This document shows positions 22,401 through 33,039 of a DNA stretch of 64,000 nucleotides, piece after piece (position 1 is the stretch's first letter; every line of letters begins with the position of its first letter). The stretch is from Xanthostigma xanthostigma (lineage: Eukaryota > Arthropoda > Insecta > Raphidioptera > Raphidiidae): the NCBI GenBank assembly GCA_963575645.1, contig OY754467.1, positions 39,553,108-39,617,107 of the forward strand, in the 5' to 3' direction. The notes below the pieces were generated by a model. The model was not told where the DNA came from. It worked only from the letters and a program-made list of their open reading frames with translations, and ran no database searches. Position numbers and translations under genes: made by a program.

Positions 22401-22579
22401 TAATTTCAGGTTCTCGATTTGCGTTGATGGAAACCAAAATCTTGCTGATTCATATGCTGAAAAGTTTTGATATAACAGTAACTGAAAAAACTCCAATACC
22501 TTTTAGATATAAACGTAACTCATCCACTCTTACTGCAGAAAATGGTTTTTGGGTTGGAGTTAAGCCCAGAAGTAAATAA
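16408..22579 (+). CDS. Cytochrome P450 copy C, CYP3 clan, CYP9-like; 526 aa in seven exons, transposon-expanded introns
   Basis: Predicted microsomal monooxygenase, closest to copy B. Coding exons are 16408-16607, 16672-16838, 19822-20156, 20373-20601, 20750-20971, 22019-22276 and 22410-22579. They join in frame to 526 residues. Anchor, WKNMR, AGFDT (327-331), ESLR (385-388), PERF and the heme Cys (469) are intact. Differences from B include NVFAISSF for NVFGISSF, DFDCFLD for DFDRFLD, IATD for TATD, RFIGTN for RFICSN, LLLESRKG for LLLQARKG, and LLDRICTKTYTTE for TLDRLCTKTYTLE. Intron 2 (about 3.0 kb) holds nested transposons and intron 5 (about 1.05 kb) holds a palindromic element ending 27 nt before exon 6. 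The frame is open, but splicing efficiency through these introns is uncertain. Confidence 0.87.
16953..17238. mobile_element. hAT MITE, 286 bp, with 8-bp target duplication
   Basis: Ends are CAGGCCTGGGCAAA and TTTGCCCACCCCTT. The 8-bp duplication GTTTAAAC lies at 16945-16952 and 17239-17246. There is no coding capacity. It is nested in the Harbinger-like insert. Confidence 0.88.
17391..17690 (+). pseudogene. Probable N-terminal fragment of a Harbinger-type transposase
   Basis: From an ATG at 17391 the frame begins MPPIKRAKI and contains KKKKAWAKFYLKDRDEFSHM, then a DSEDHILNNTPEEFLERC stretch. This spacing of a basic patch, aromatic residues and an acidic F-rich segment resembles the start of HARBI1-like proteins, but the resemblance is weak. 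No DDE catalytic core follows before the stop. It is located inside a TIR-bounded element. Confidence 0.4.
17740..18115. mobile_element. hAT MITE, 376 bp, with 8-bp target duplication
   Basis: It starts CAGGGCCGTATTTAGGGG and ends CCTCTAAATCCGGCATTG. The duplication TGCACAAC is present at 17732-17739 and 18116-18123. It is nested in the element at 17268-18340. Confidence 0.9.
18509..18955. mobile_element. Possible further MITE, boundaries unsure
   Basis: It starts CAGTGACGGATTTAGG, typical of hAT MITEs, and has inverted GCCGCCC / CTAGGGCGGC patches near both ends. I could not find an 8-bp duplication, so the right end may be lost. Confidence 0.35.
19032..19363 (+). pseudogene. HARBI1-like transposase fragment, frameshifted
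   Basis: The first frame from 19032 includes RRSKWVKSYSLKKKQ and LLKKLRENDPGDFKN. A second frame around 19285-19360 reads MREEIGLEERLIATLRFLAGC. In HARBI1-type nucleases these two blocks occur in this order in the N-terminal half (W-V-x-P-x-L then ERLxxTLRFLATG). Here they are out of frame with each other, and a stop follows at about 19364. No catalytic DDE part remains. It is the remnant of the transposase of the Harbinger-like insert that interrupts P450 copy C. Confidence 0.7.
21369..21991. mobile_element. Long palindromic (foldback) element in copy C intron 5
   Basis: It starts CCGGGTGTCCCATTTTAAAG and ends CTTATAATGGGACACCCGG. The arms of about 300 bp are near-perfect reverse complements, with the turn near 21680. 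The site is empty in copies B and D, where TATATGTG is uninterrupted. A related element with the same GGGTGTCCCATT ends is at 55299-55788. Target duplication is a 2-3 bp AT or TAT. There is no coding potential. Confidence 0.88.
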
Positions 22580-22985
22580 TATTAATTAATTTACTGCGTC
22601 TACATAATATGTATTCTATAACATGCAAGTCTGAAAACTTTCAGTTTTACGTTTTCTATATTTAGTATTTTTAATCATTTCACCTCTTTTTTAATCCGCA
22701 TCCCATTTTGTCTTTAATTAATTACTGATTATCCTTTATTATGTTATGTAATTTATCGTCTTTTATAATAAAAGCAATTGTTTTTTTTCATGCTGTTTTT
22801 TTGTATCTTTTATGTTTGTTTTTGTTTGTTACACAATTGAAACTAATTGTTCTCTCTATGAGGCGCTACAAGCCAAAAAAAAATGAGTTCAAGCAACACA
22901 GAGTTCCTTTAAATATTGAGGCACGCAACCAAGATTTTAGTCTGCGTAGAGTAGAAAACGAACAATATAATTAGTTGAGTTCCGA
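22580..22985 (+). other. 3' UTR and downstream flank of copy C
   Basis: This repeats the flank after copies A and B, with an AATAAA signal at 22767-22772. No other gene is present. Confidence 0.65.
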
Positions 22986-22989
22986 ATCA

Positions 22990-23725
22990 CGCACGGTTCG
23001 TTTTTTTTTTTAATTTTATTAAGGCATATCAGCCTATCGACCTCAATAATTGATAGTCGATAGGTTGACATGCTTAATTATAATTATAACCCTAATTATT
23101 AGGGTTGTGGGCATAGACATACAATAAAAGAAAGACCTAACATACATATCTCTGGCTGTGGGCACACGGAGTTAATCGGGGTCTATGCTATCGGTTGTGA
23201 TCAAAACTAAAATTATAGAGTCTGAACTTTTCATCATACGACAATGATCTGGTTCAGATTTCTATAAAATCTAAGCCTGGGTTACCGAACAGGCAGCGAA
23301 GGCAGCCGCCAAGGGCGGCAAGATTTAGGGGGCGGCAAATTTTTGTGAGGGTATTATTAATAACTTCGCGATCTAAAAATTAAGACGTAAAAACTTTAAG
23401 TAGATAGTAAATGTTTCATAAAAATCATACATCAACATGGTAGTTATTGAATTACAAGTCATACTACCAAATTCTAAAGCTATTTAACTATGATAAAATA
23501 AAATATTTGCCCACAGGAATGTGCATTGTATTGATTGAAATTATATTGTACCTAACTTATTTCTACACTAAAGGACAGGAGTGGGGGGCGGCGGCAATTT
23601 TTTAAACTATCTAGAGGCGCCACATTCCTAAATCCGGGCCTGACCAAAACCCTGGACCGACGCGAAAAAACCGCAAGTAAAGGATAGTTTGAGTATAGCA
23701 TATTTTAACTTTTTAAGACTTTTGC
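22990..23725. repeat. Intergenic repeats between copies C and D
   Basis: Positions 23025-23515 match the region after copy B (8745-9245). A probable hAT-MITE-like insert lies at about 23285-23645. It has GGCGGCAAGATTTAGG on the left and CCTAAATCCGGGCCTGACC on the right; I found no clear target duplication. No gene is seen. Confidence 0.5.
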
Positions 23726-23904
23726 CAGTAAATTCATCAGACTTTGTTTATTGCGTTTTTTATATAATTTAATGCTAAAATGACCCTGATATGAAGTTTT
23801 TCAGTGTTATCTTTACGATAAGATACGCTTCCAAATAAATGTATCTGTTTTGTATAAAATAATAAATAACAATATTTTAGCTATCTTTTAATTGTTTTTT
23901 ATGC

Positions 23905-23989
23905 ATATAAATGCCAAACACAGTGTATTTAACAACTATTATAACTTGGGTGCTTTAAAATATCAACAACGTTCTAAATTTTAAAATAG
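23905..23989 (+). promoter_or_regulatory. Putative TATA box and non-coding first exon of P450 copy D
   Basis: A TATAAA box lies at about 23906-23911 and a donor AG|GTAAGT has its junction at 23989/23990. The acceptor TTATTTCAG ends at 24582, 5 nt before the ATG. The sequence is diverged from B and C, yet the box, the donor and the spacing are kept. Confidence 0.5.
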
Positions 23990-24587
23990 GTAAGTAGAAA
24001 ATTTTCTATTATCTATCATAAATAAACAAAACTAAAATATTTCGGAAAATGAATATTTTTTAAATTGAATTATTATATTATTTTGCACTACCCTCCCTAT
24101 AAAATAGCTTCTTTTCATGCATGTATGCAGGCATGTAAAGTGGCCCATTCCACATAATGCTGTAATGGATAAAAAATTAATTATTTAATGTTAATAACTA
24201 TAGTAACCTATTGTGTCAGTTTACATATCGGGGATAATTATTTCCATTTAGTAGATGCTTTATTACTATATAATGTCCTTTTTATCATTTTACCATTTAT
24301 CGGTAACAGATTGTGTTTCCAAATTCAGTCTGAACGGACCTACAGCTAGTCAAATGCAGTATTTATTTTTTTTAATATCTTAAACGAGATTATTATCAGA
24401 TTCTATTTGTGCAGTGTGCACATTTTTGTCAATTGTAATAAAGTCAATAACTCCACCTAAATGTAATTTTTATAACTTTTCAATTACGCCATAAATTTGG
24501 AAATTTAAAATGAAAATAAGAACAAATCTTTCCAAAAAAGATTTCTTCTTATTTTCAGTTCATCATGTAATTTTTATTTCAGACAAA

Positions 24588-27500
24588 ATGTTGCTGTTCT
24601 TAGGAGTTCTGTTGATAGGTTTATGTTTTTATTTCTACATATGGAAACCAATGAATTATTGGAAAGATCGTAATATTCCACAACCACCACCTCTTACAAC
24701 GTTTAAAAACTCTTGGAGAAGTTTTTTTGGAAAGACGTCTTTCGTTGAAGATTTTTTAAAATTGTACAAAGAATCTAAAGATAAAAAGTAAGTATTCTTA
24801 GAGATATTGTGAATTTTTACCGTGCGTCTAGTGATGTTGTTTATGGCGCTTGCACAGAGCCGCATTTAAGTTTTGATGCCCTAGGTTTTTATAGAGAACG
24901 ATGTCCTAATTTTCCTCTTTTTGTTGTTTTGCTTCGTAATGCAGGATCTTGACTTTTGTTAATATCGTCTTCTTGTAATATGTTTGTTTCACTTTCTAAT
25001 ATTCCACTGTTTTTTATAATATTTGATGAACGAGCTCTAGGCTAGTGCCTAGTGTGCCTTTTTATAAATCCATCACTGCATTTGTACTTTGCAATTGCAC
25101 CTATTAATGCAAGCTTTAAATTTATCGGTTTTTATCTGAGAACTGATAATATGGTAAAAGTATCAAATTGATTGTCAAATTATTGTTAATAATAATAACG
25201 GATTTAAAGAGTTAATGAAACGTTTTAAGGAATGTTCTTTAGCATTTTTAAAATTTCAGATATTACGGACTATATTTCCTAAATAAACCAATGTTACTTA
25301 TTCATGATCCAGAACTTCTCAAAAAGATTGGAGTTAAAGATTTCGATCATTTTCTGGACCACACTGAACAATTTTTCAGCAGAGAGTTAGATCCAATACT
25401 TTCCAAAAATTTATTTTCTTTGACAGGTACTGCTTTCTGATTTATTCTCTCAATCCGCAAGGTTACTTTAAAGTTTGGATAATTATTTATATTGTTATTG
25501 TTTTGCTGCGTCATCTGACATCTCAAAATACTACATTAATAAGATTTATTTACAAAGCACCAAGTAACTTCCAAAATTGTTAGCTGCTGGACAGTTTGTA
25601 GCTGTTTAGCTGATTTTTCTTGTGCTTTTACTTTTGTTAAATTTTTTAGGGAAAAAATGGAAGAATATGCGATCGACATTGAGTCCCCTTTTCACCGGTA
25701 GTAAAATGAAATTGATGTTTGAATTTATTTCTGAATGCGGAGATCAATTAGCCATTTATCTCTCGAAGGAAACAAAAATGCATGTCAATAGTAAGCCCTT
25801 GGATATTGAAGTCAAAGACTTGTGTACCAGGTTTACTAATGACGTCATTGCTTCGGCTGTTTTCGGAATTAAATGCGATTCGTTAAATGACAAAACAAAC
25901 GAATTTTACATGAATGGACTTAATGCAACCGACCTGAAATTATGGAGATTTATCTGTGCTTGGATGGTACCAAAAATAATGAAGGTATTTTTTGCACTAT
26001 TTTTTAAAAGTGACACAAAACAATTAAAAAACATGTTTTAAATTATGTACTTTCCCGTGCACCAATATAGCATTAAAACTTGCGTGATCAACATCTGATT
26101 GGTCACTTGAAACTCAGCAAAACAGAACAACCACTCAGATCTTTGACAAACAGAAACAGAGCAACTTTCTATTGGTGGGAATGTCCATAAAATTTTCTGC
26201 TCAGAATCAGTCAAATATAAATATCAATGCCAATTATAATACTAAGTCACCAAAAATATATTCTTACGCCAAAAATAAATATAGAAAAGAAAAAATGATC
26301 CTGAATTTCGTAAATAAATATCTTCATTTTCCACTGTTATAGTTGTTTAATCAAGGAATAATACCAAACGAAATTGTCAGTTTCTTCAGCAGAATCGTTT
26401 TAGAAAATATCGAAGATCGTGAACGCAATAAAATTGTGAGGCAAGATGTGATTCATTTGTTACTAGAAGCTCGCAAAGGTCAACTGCAATACGATGCGAG
26501 TAAAGATGCCGAAGAAACCGGTTTTTCTATTGTCGAGGAATCGGCTGTAGGTCAAAATAAAGTCAGTGACGGTAAGTTTTAAATACAAAAAAAAAACTAA
26601 AATTCAATTTAAAATTCTTTTTATTTCATGAAAAAATCGATGTCAATAAATAGATAATGAAATCAAACTGTTTTTTACTGATTTATTTGAATGGAAAATT
26701 GCAAAATATTTATTATGATTAAAATCGCTGATGTTATTATTTTATTATTTACAGTTATAAGTGACGAAGATATTATAGCTCAAGCCTTCATTTTCTTTTT
26801 CGCCGGTTTCGACACTGTGTCCACTTGCATGTCGTTTACTGTTTACGAATTAGCACTGAACCCCGACATCCAAAAACGACTTCAAGAAGAGATCGACCAG
26901 GTTCTTGAAAAGTCTGATGGTAAAGTTACATATGAAGGAGTCAACAAAATGAAATATTTGGATATGGTTATTTCAGGTAGGTAAAATTCTAGGCAAATTA
27001 AGTTTGTAGAAAAAATAAATTATTAGAGAAATTGTAGATTATGGAAGTTTATCAACTAAGAGTGACTTTATAGGCTAAACATGATCAAGAATTATTCTGC
27101 TGTAGCATCTTATTAATTCTTCATTAAGCATGCCAATAAATCAGTTCGGAATTACTATTCCAAAATTGTTAACGGAAAGAGAGATCAATAACTTATTATC
27201 TTTAATTGATCAAAGATTGCAAACGATAAGTTCATTTTTAACCGACTTAAATAAAAAACGGTTGACGAAAATACTTGTTATGAAAAGATTGCATAATTAT
27301 AATAAAGATAACTTTAAAAATGCTGAAGCCATTATTTCGTTATCTTTAATTTCAATGGAGATATTCAATTTTTTGAGAAATGAAAGAGATTTAGCATGGA
27401 ATTATATGTGTAAATATGTTTTTTCTTATAGAAAGTTTAAGGAAATGGCCACCAGCGCCTACTTTGGATAGATTGTGTACAAAAACATACACAATAGAAG

Positions 27501-27966
27501 TGGATGGTGAAACACTTACAATTGAAAAAGGAACCAATGTAATCATTCCTATCGGTGGAATACATTTAGATCCGGATTATTATGAAAATCCAGAAGTATT
27601 TGATCCTGAAAGATTTAATGATGAGAACAAACACAGGATTAACCAATTCACGTACATGCCTTTTGGAATTGGTCCTAGAAATTGCATTGGTATACAAAAT
27701 TTGTTACATTTTTTCTAGTATTTTTTTTTTTCAATATCAGACGACACTGCGTTACTTTTGAGTTACGTTAGTAAATTCTTTAAATTTTGCTTTCAGGTTC
27801 TCGATTTGCATTGATGGAAACCAAAATCTTACTGATTCATATGCTGAAAAGTTTTGATATATCAGTAACAGAAAAAACTCCAATACCTTTCAGATACAAA
27901 CCTAACTCATCGACTGTGACTGCAGAAAATGGTTTTTGGGTTGGAGTTAAACCCAGATGTAAATAA
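24588..27966 (+). CDS. Cytochrome P450 copy D, CYP3 clan, CYP9-like; 526 aa in seven exons
   Basis: Predicted ER-anchored monooxygenase. Coding exons are 24588-24787, 25260-25426, 25650-25984, 26343-26571, 26755-26976, 27432-27689 and 27797-27966, joining in frame to 526 residues. Hallmarks are intact: hydrophobic anchor 2-20, WKNMR, AGFDT (327-331), ESLR (385-388), PERF and heme Cys 469. An in-frame ATG exists upstream at 24510. The ATG at 24588 is preferred because it aligns with B and C and follows a CAG acceptor. D differs from B and C mostly in patches: residues 33-66 (QPPPLTTFKNSWRSFFGKTS), the exon 3/4 junction (CAWMVPKIMK then LFNQGIIPNEIV) and exon 6 (NVIIPIGGIHLDPDYY). These overlap regions known in P450s to contact substrate. 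It has the consensus first donor GTAAGT. Confidence 0.9.
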
Positions 27967-28260
27967 TATTAAATATTTATTTTCTATACAATACATTCCG
28001 TTTTCCATCATAAATATTTCTATCAAGTATTTTTTATCTAATTCACCTCATTTTTATTCGTATCCCATTTTGTCATTATTTACTGGTTATGTTTTATTAT
28101 ATTATGTAGTGTATCACCTTTGATATTAAAAACAATAATTTAAAATTTATTTTTTTGACGTTGTTTTTTGTAACTTTTATTTGTTTTTGTTTATTACACA
28201 ATTGAAACTAATTGTTTTCTCTCGAGACACTACAAGCCAAATTAAAAAATAAATGAGTGT
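27967..28260 (+). other. 3' UTR and flank of copy D
   Basis: A diverged counterpart of the flanks of A-C. A poly(A)-like ATTAAA lies at 28125-28130. The array ends here; no further P450 exon is seen to the right. Confidence 0.55.
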
Positions 28261-28376
28261 AAGCCACACAATGTGCTTTTTAGTATTAAATGATTTCACG
28301 ATAACTATATATTATAGATAACTGAAAAAGATTTTTAATAAAAAGTGCCCGGTAGGACTTCATCTTTCATTTAAGA

Positions 28377-28888
28377 CAGAGGTTCCCAAACTTTTTGTCT
28401 CGTAGACCACTTGCCATGTTTTTCGGTTTTGAGTAGACCCCCTGCTTATCTGATTATGATTTTTTGCAAATTCATTAATTTCAAATTTATTTTCTTTGAA
28501 CGATTTAAATTTATAACGGTAGTGAAATGTAGTGTGAAATGTTTAGTTTTATACATTTATTAATTAGATTCAAATTAAACGAATCAAATTAAAATTTACT
28601 TTCTGTTACATAAAATAACTAAGCAAATAATAAATGATTTTAGTGAGAGGGATGAACCTGATGCTTTAATAATACATTTTCAACATTTGGCATCAATTTA
28701 GTAAGATTTAATCTTAAATCTCTTCGGTTAACGATGTCCAGTTTGTTTCTTTTTTTGTTAGGAGATTCACTATCGTTGATCCCTATTTTCATTTCAATGA
28801 CCCCCAATTTTTTTTCCTACTGACATGGACCCCTTGCAAGTTGTCGTCGACCCCTGATGGTCGATATAGACCACTTTGGGAATCACTG
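28377..28888. mobile_element. hAT MITE, 512 bp, with 8-bp target duplication
   Basis: Ends are CAGAGGTTCCCAAACTTTTT and CCACTTTGGGAATCACTG. The duplication ATTTAAGA lies at 28369-28376 and 28889-28896. The TTCCCAAA-type ends are common in animal hAT elements. No transposase is visible. Confidence 0.9.
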
Positions 28889-28896
28889 ATTTAAGA

Positions 28897-29319
28897 CCAG
28901 AACGGACCATCGAAATTCAAAAATAAGGTCGGAATAGTGGCAAGTGCAAATATTAAACTTCTGTTTTTCTCACATATATAATAATTACAATATCAAGCAT
29001 TGTCTAGTTACTCAATGTGCGGTAAGCGAAGGCAACAAAGTGTATCGAAAATATATCTGCGTCTCTTCTTTCGAAGTAATTCCTCAGTTATTCTGACAAT
29101 ATGTTAACATGGGGTATATCTCTCTTTATTAAAAGTTTTATGTCTTTATCTATGGCGTTACCCAATCAGAACCAACGAGCTCTTACGACAAAAAGACGGA
29201 AATGTATTCTGCATCCTAATTGTTCGATTGTGATTCTATTCCTATGCTTGGTATATATATAAAAGACGTATATATGGTCTTTCTCTTTTTTTGAGGTACA
29301 AGCGACGAGCAGTAGATAT
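28897..29319. other. Unique-looking intergenic sequence, no gene seen
   Basis: I see no conserved coding segment or repeat boundary between the hAT MITE and the next palindrome. Confidence 0.4.
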
Positions 29320-29630
29320 ACAGGTGTCCGGTAAGTACCACACGGGATTAATGGGTTGGACAATAGAATAAAATTCTGGCTCGAAAAGTACTTTGCCATT
29401 TTTTCACCCGACGTACAGGTAATGAGCAATTTATTAAAATAAGTAGCCAAAAATACATAGAAAAAACCATCATTTGATGGCCCTGAAAAGGGCGGTTGGT
29501 TTTAAATAATTTTTTAGCTCATTACCTGTACGTCCAGTGAAAAAATGCTAAAGAACTTTTCGTCTCAGAATTTTATTCTCTATATCCAAACTATTAATCC
29601 CGTGCGGTACTTACCGAACACCTATAAGGT
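29320..29630. repeat. Foldback element, about 310 bp
   Basis: The left arm GGTGTCCGGTAAGTACCAC through GACGTACAGGTAATGAGC mirrors the right arm GCTCATTACCTGTACGTC through GGTACTTACCGAACACC, with some divergence. Confidence 0.75.
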
Positions 29631-29734
29631 ATCTTTTATTAGAGTCAATTGATGTATAGTATTAATCGTAAGAATGTGTCAGCAAGAGAGCTCTATTAAT
29701 ATTCTATTATATCGAAAAAATATTTTTTTAATAA

Positions 29735-30605
29735 ACCAAGGCGATCCAACCAAAATTGCGATCTGTAGAGCTGTGACGTACGTACATACGTACGTACATA
29801 TACGTACAGACCAGCGTTGCCAGACGTCCCGATTTTGGCGGGATGTCCCGATTTTAAATCAAAATTAAATGTCCCGCGCGGGACAGGCTTATAGTCCCGC
29901 TTTTCGGGGATAACTCGACCGTGCGTTTAAAATAAGTTAAATCTTCACAGAAATATCATGAATAAGTAATTCTTATAAATAATTACTCTCTTATTGTAAG
30001 TTGCAATTTGTAACACTCACTCCACAGACTATTGTTTGAAACGCCATATTTTTCTAATGAATAAAACTTTTTTGATTTTGATTTCTGTTTTTTATTCTGA
30101 AGACGAATAAGACTCAACTTTTTAACGATAGGGTAAATCTGATTTAAAATATTATATTTTTATTAAAATACATTTTCTATGGCTATTTTTACTATCTATT
30201 GTCACATAAACGTAATTTTAATTCAAATAAAGAGATAAATATTTGAAAACTTCTGATTATATACTTTTTTTTACTATGTCCCGCTTTCGACGAAAGAATC
30301 CCGCTGTTTTCACTCAAAGAGTTCCAAAATCCCGACTTTGCAAAAAAAAACTGGCAACGCTGGTACAGACCAACCAACATCTGCTATTCGAGATTTTCAA
30401 TTATAATTTTGAGACTAATTATGAACCTGATAAAAAATTAAAAATAGTTTCGTTTTATAGAATAGAATCTCCTCTTTTTAAAAAGTTACAATTTGAAAGG
30501 ATTTCGTGCAAATTAACCTGTATATAACTTCTTGTGTGAACGAAAGTCAGCTCTGAAGCGCAAAGCGATAATAGAGCACATACCGCTAGTTTAGCGGTAT
30601 GTGCA
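29735..30605 (+). repeat. Dispersed repeat (family R5), plus-orientation copy, split by a hAT MITE
   Basis: Outside the hAT insertion this segment is the reverse complement of 40020-40340. Shared landmarks are the ACGTACGTACATACGTAC microsatellite, GACCAACC, GAACGAAAGTCAGCTCTG and the terminal small hairpin GCACATACCGCTAGTTTAGC. No coding capacity is recognised. Confidence 0.7.
29812..30362. mobile_element. hAT MITE, 551 bp, with 8-bp target duplication
   Basis: Terminal inverted repeats are CAGCGTTGCCAG and CTGGCAACGCTG, perfect over 12 bp. The duplication GTACAGAC is at 29804-29811 and 30363-30370. The related repeat at 40265 has a single copy of this octamer and no insert, which is the empty site. 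Confidence 0.94.
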
Positions 30606-30645
30606 ACATCAAAGTTTTTAACAGAGTCTGGTAAGTGCAGATGCA

Positions 30646-31200
30646 CTAGGAAGTAACGTCTAGCGTCCTATGAAACAGTGTGTTGACGGAAGGGAAAATG
30701 CGTCGAGTCCTAGATCGGCGCGTTGTTGGCGCATAGTAGGGAGACCTACTGACTACATAACTCCACTAGGGAGATTGGAGAAAGAGACAAGAGTGAGAGC
30801 TCGCACGTTGAACTCGTAGAGCGCAACAACGCTTTTTGATTCGAATTTCGGAGATAGAAAATTTCATTCTTCATAAAGAATCGTATATTACAAGCACTTA
30901 AAATTTTACGTGGTTCAAATTAACACAACGTAACACGTTCCATGAACATAACACGTGCCATTTGTACGTTTTTACTCCCATCCAAACGCACCAGCAGTCG
31001 AAAAGAACCACATACTGAGTATTTTCTTTGTAAAAAAATGTCAGCGGTTTGGTTCACAGATATACGATTCGTTCAACTTACACACTCTAGAGATCAAATG
31101 GAACGAAACTGTGTTATATCGGGTGCTGCCACAGACCACGGAGGGGCAGATAGCTAGAGAACATTTACAATTTGCGAAGCCCTTTATCGCTACGTTCCTG
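30646..31200. other. Intergenic sequence, no supported gene
   Basis: A mixed-composition stretch with overlapping short frames (30942-31157 and 30955-31236). They show no recognisable domain and no duplicated counterpart. Confidence 0.35.
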
Positions 31201-31583
31201 TTATATGTTTCGATTGTGATTTGCGAACTGAATTAAGCTTACTTTGACCTGCATAACTGACAGTTGCAGAAAGCATTGTTACAAAATTGGATTTGACAAT
31301 GACCTTAGATTTTGAACATACATATTTCTCCAAATGAAAAGCATTGTAGAGTGTTAAATCGAACCTGCTCGAAAAATAATTGATAGATTGAAATGATATT
31401 TTTCTTAAACTGTGTATACATGTATTTAGCAACGTTTTTTGTACGGTTTCCACTTCAAAACAAGGTTATTCTACGCATCTTGATCAAAATTTTGCTTGAA
31501 AAGTGATCTTTTTCTATGTAGAACTATCATTTGTTATTGTGTGAGTGCAATCTAATGTTCCAGATGACAGAGACTACTCCTGA

Positions 31584-32386
31584 CAAGGCCGTAGCCAGGA
31601 ATTCATTTGGGGGGGGGGGGGATGGTCGAGCTCTGGACCAGAGACAATAAATAACCACTTTATTTATGTAAAACTATAATATATGCTTATTTTAGTATAA
31701 TTTAACATAAATAAAAATATTAATTAAAAGGCAACCGACGCGGATTGTCATACCAGAAAGAAAGCGCGTGACAACGATCTCTGGACTGATCTCGACATTA
31801 CGATGAACGCTTATCAAGGCTAATGACTGTCTCATGCTGTTTCTCAAAAATGTTTTTAGCCTAGCCTCAACGAGGGAAAAGTACGCTCTGGTGTCGCCGT
31901 CGACACAGGTAGCGTCACGAGTATTGACAGTAGCTTGTGAATCATACATTACTGCGTTACAGCTGTCCAGCGCTTCTAGTGGTGTAGTGGGCCATTCCGC
32001 AGCAACTATTGTTCACCACTTCGCTCACCACACCGATAACTCGTCTTCAAAACTTCTTTGATTTGACAAATTTACCAAACACTTTCATGAATCCGTATTA
32101 TTGTAAATGTAATTGTTAGTTACTAAAAAACTTATATAACCTTGTACTGACTTGTGATCAACGCCAAAGCGGCATATGTAACAATGAAAGATGAGTGAGA
32201 GAGATGGAGCATTTCTGTCACTTATCCTAATTCATTGTTACATTTCAGATGGATGACGAAAAACGTGGAATCTACAGATCCGAAAAAAGAGTCGAAAATA
32301 TTTTAGTAGCGTGTATAAAACGGTGGATTGGCTAAAGCATTTCGGGGGGGGGGGGTGAACCCTCAACCCCCCTGCCTATGGCCTTG
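31584..32386 (-). mobile_element. Internally deleted hAT element with 8-bp target duplication
   Basis: Ends are CAAGGCCGTAGCCAGGAATT and CCCCCCTGCCTATGGCCTTG. The duplication ACTCCTGA lies at 31576-31583 and 32387-32394. The second R6 copy at about 36577 has the unduplicated site (CTGCTCCTGGTATATG). A minus-strand transposase tail remains inside. Confidence 0.92.
31720..31900 (-). pseudogene. hAT transposase C-terminal remnant
   Basis: On the minus strand the frame reads AYFSLVEARLKTFLRNSMRQ, then SLALISVHRNVEISPEIVV. It matches the layout of the hAT dimerisation domain tail (RLKTYLRSTM...LALLSIHRDIEVSPEEVV). A few residues seem to be missing between the two blocks. No catalytic region precedes it inside the element, so it is a remnant. 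Confidence 0.65.
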
Positions 32387-33039
32387 ACTCCTGATGTATG
32401 GAAATTGTAATTATATGATCACAAGTTAAGGTCATTTTCAAATCAAACTTTTTGACAATCCTGTCTGCAACTCAACATAAGTTTAACATTACTTTATGAC
32501 AAACGAATCAGATATTAATAACGGTTTTATAATTATGATAAAAATATACACACAATAGGCCAAAGTCTTGACATTTCTAGTGCAACAATTAGAACCAGAG
32601 GAAAAGAGTTCAGATGTAATTTATCTATATACCTACTATACTTATGACGACTGGAATCGTCCATTTGTATAGTAGGTATCGAACTCCCATCTGAAAGTTT
32701 TCTAACATTTCTAACATTCTTTACGACCGGTTCAAACAGAATTCACTTATTTGCGTTTATTGTTACACTGATGACTTAGAATTAAGAAGCAAACATCTGT
32801 AATAATTAGAGTTTAGTTTTAAGTGCAACATGACAATACATATTGAAAATAAAAAGCCTTTTATTTTGACGAAGAACTTTCAGCAACTTCCTCTTTATTG
32901 ATTCGGATATTTTTTTAAAACAATCGCACGTGTCAATCTAAGTAGTCAGTTCTACTTTATTTACCCATTTTAACCGACCTTACCTAATATCTCCATTCTC
33001 CAGCATATGAGAACTGATTTTGATGATTCTTTTTATATT

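Larger units (their letters stand above)
31240..32490. repeat. Dispersed repeat (family R6), first copy, split by a hAT element
   Basis: Positions 31245-31583 and 32387-32490 align in order with 36240-36690. Landmarks are ATTTGACAATG, CTTAAACTGTGTATACAT and GTGAGTGCAATCTAATGTTC. The 800-bp gap is the hAT element at 31584-32386. Confidence 0.7.

Noticed and set aside
24510-24587. N-terminal extension of P450 copy D from an upstream in-frame ATG
   Set aside because: The aligned start in B and C is the internal ATG, a splice acceptor lies between the two ATGs, and the extension would put charged residues before the membrane anchor.
30646-31200. Possible coding region from overlapping frames near 30942-31236
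   Set aside because: The two overlapping frames contradict each other and neither shows a known domain.
31584-32386. Autonomous hAT transposon
   Set aside because: Only about 60 residues of the transposase tail remain and the element is 0.8 kb.
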